From Cellulomonas sp. APG4 (GTDB lineage Bacteria; Actinomycetota; Actinomycetes; Actinomycetales; Cellulomonadaceae): a stretch of DNA of 64,000 bases. Of this stretch, positions 63,539 through 64,000 are shown piece by piece. The DNA is taken from NCBI RefSeq assembly GCF_009996735.1, contig NZ_JAACYI010000015.1:1-64000 (forward strand). Reading direction: 5' to 3'. Position 1 is the stretch's first letter, and every line of letters begins with the position of its first letter. Below the pieces are notes generated by a model. That model worked only from the letters and a program-made list of their open reading frames with translations. It searched no databases and was not told where the DNA came from. Position numbers and translations under genes: made by a program.

Positions 63539-64000
63539 CCGTCGAGCTCGCGCGCGAGGTCGCGCGAGCGGTCGCGTGCCGCCTCGGCCGCCGCGAGCAC
63601 CGCGGCACGCACCCCGTGGGCGTCGAGCTCACGCAGCGCGGCGACCGTGGTGCCGCCCGGCGACGAGACCCGCTCGCGCAGCACCACGGGGTGCTCGCCG
63701 GTCTCCTCGAGCAGGTGGGCCGCGCCGGCGAACGTCGCGACCGCGAGCTCGCGGGCCTGGGCCCGGCCCAGGCCGAGCAGCACGCCCGCCTCGGCGAGCG
63801 CGTCCACGAGGTAGAAGACGTAGGCCGGGCCCGAGCCTGAGACCGCGGTCACCGCGTCGAGATCAGCCTCGGGGACGGTGACGACCAGCCCGGTGGCCGC
63901 GAGCAGGGCGGTGACGCGCTCGAGGTGCTCGGGCGTGGCCGCGGCGCCGCCCGCGATCGCGCTCGCGCCCCGACCCACCACCGCGGGCGTGTTGGGCATC
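63535..64000 (-). CDS. proC: Pyrroline-5-carboxylate reductase, C-terminal part (cut by window end)
   Basis: The last ~155 residues of ProC, which makes proline from P5C with NADPH. MPNTPAVVGRGASAIAGG follows the usual RVMPNTP motif, and SGSGPAYVFYLVDALAEAGVLLGL and SPGGTTVAALRELDAHGVRAAV are the active-site and dimer signatures. The NADPH-binding N-terminus lies beyond base 64000. The stop overlaps the lacI-type gene start, an unusual coupling. Confidence 0.93.
   Translation of the reverse strand, partial: MPNTPAVVGRGASAIAGGAAATPEHLERVTALLAATGLVVTVPEADLDAVTAVSGSGPAYVFYLVDALAEAGVLLGLGRAQARELAVATFAGAAHLLEETGEHPVVLRERVSSPGGTTVAALRELDAHGVRAAVLAAAEAARDRSRDLARELDG

Noticed and set aside
1-64000. 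tRNA, rRNA, insertion sequences or prophage
   Set aside because: All gaps above ~100 nt were read; none shows tRNA arms, rRNA blocks, transposase motifs or terminal inverted repeats apart from the adapter remnant at 6-38.

Overview
The window is very GC-rich, gene-dense chromosomal DNA from an actinomycete. Gene content points to Micrococcales, probably a Cellulomonas-like (Cellulomonadaceae) organism. The supporting features are a menaquinone-only quinone pathway, a complete 14-subunit NADH dehydrogenase, ResB/CcsB cytochrome c maturation, the 32-residue bS22-type ribosomal protein beside a small helix-turn-helix protein, an F420-type reductase, and many leaderless start sites. I see no mobile elements, prophage, CRISPR array, rRNA or tRNA. 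Bases 6-38 are an imperfect copy of an Illumina Nextera (Tn5) adapter, so the left edge is an assembly end and the first gene is cut by it.

Region 1 (39-21438, minus strand) is respiration. From right to left it runs menG, geranylgeranyl reductase, nuoA-N, a polyprenyl diphosphate synthase, a PP2C phosphatase and a truncated FHA-type regulator. Most junctions are 1-8 nt overlaps, so this looks like one translationally coupled operon. A near-consensus Rex operator lies just downstream of a -10 element at the operon head, and rex itself is at 39042-39698.

Region 2 (21516-32215) is menaquinone synthesis: menF, menD, menC, menB, menE and menA, with an HtrA protease, a DUF3048 lipoprotein and a Gdx/SugE guanidinium exporter interspersed. 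The leader of gdx-menC-menD contains two tandem hairpins with ACGG and ACGA loops, the hallmark of a guanidine-II (mini-ykkC) riboswitch.

Region 3 (32060-39943) holds two small membrane proteins, a cytochrome c maturation operon (phosphatase, tlpA, ccdA, resB, ccsB), a MarR/YceI divergent pair, and rex with a thioredoxin-like protein.

Region 4 (39978-46691) holds a HAD phosphatase, a GH51 arabinofuranosidase, the HTH/bS22 pair, an AcuC-type deacetylase and a Ktr-type potassium uptake pair.

Region 5 (46731-63538) is an arabinan/L-arabinose utilisation locus: a 1391-residue secreted LamG/tandem-GH43 protein, a ChvE-GguAB-type sugar ABC transporter, a DeoR regulator, araA, araD, araB and a LacI-type regulator. 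Two operators with the same sequence and the same position inside their promoters precede araB and the GH43 gene, tying the locus into one regulon. A small TetR / F420-reductase / peroxiredoxin-like module is inserted. The window ends in proC.
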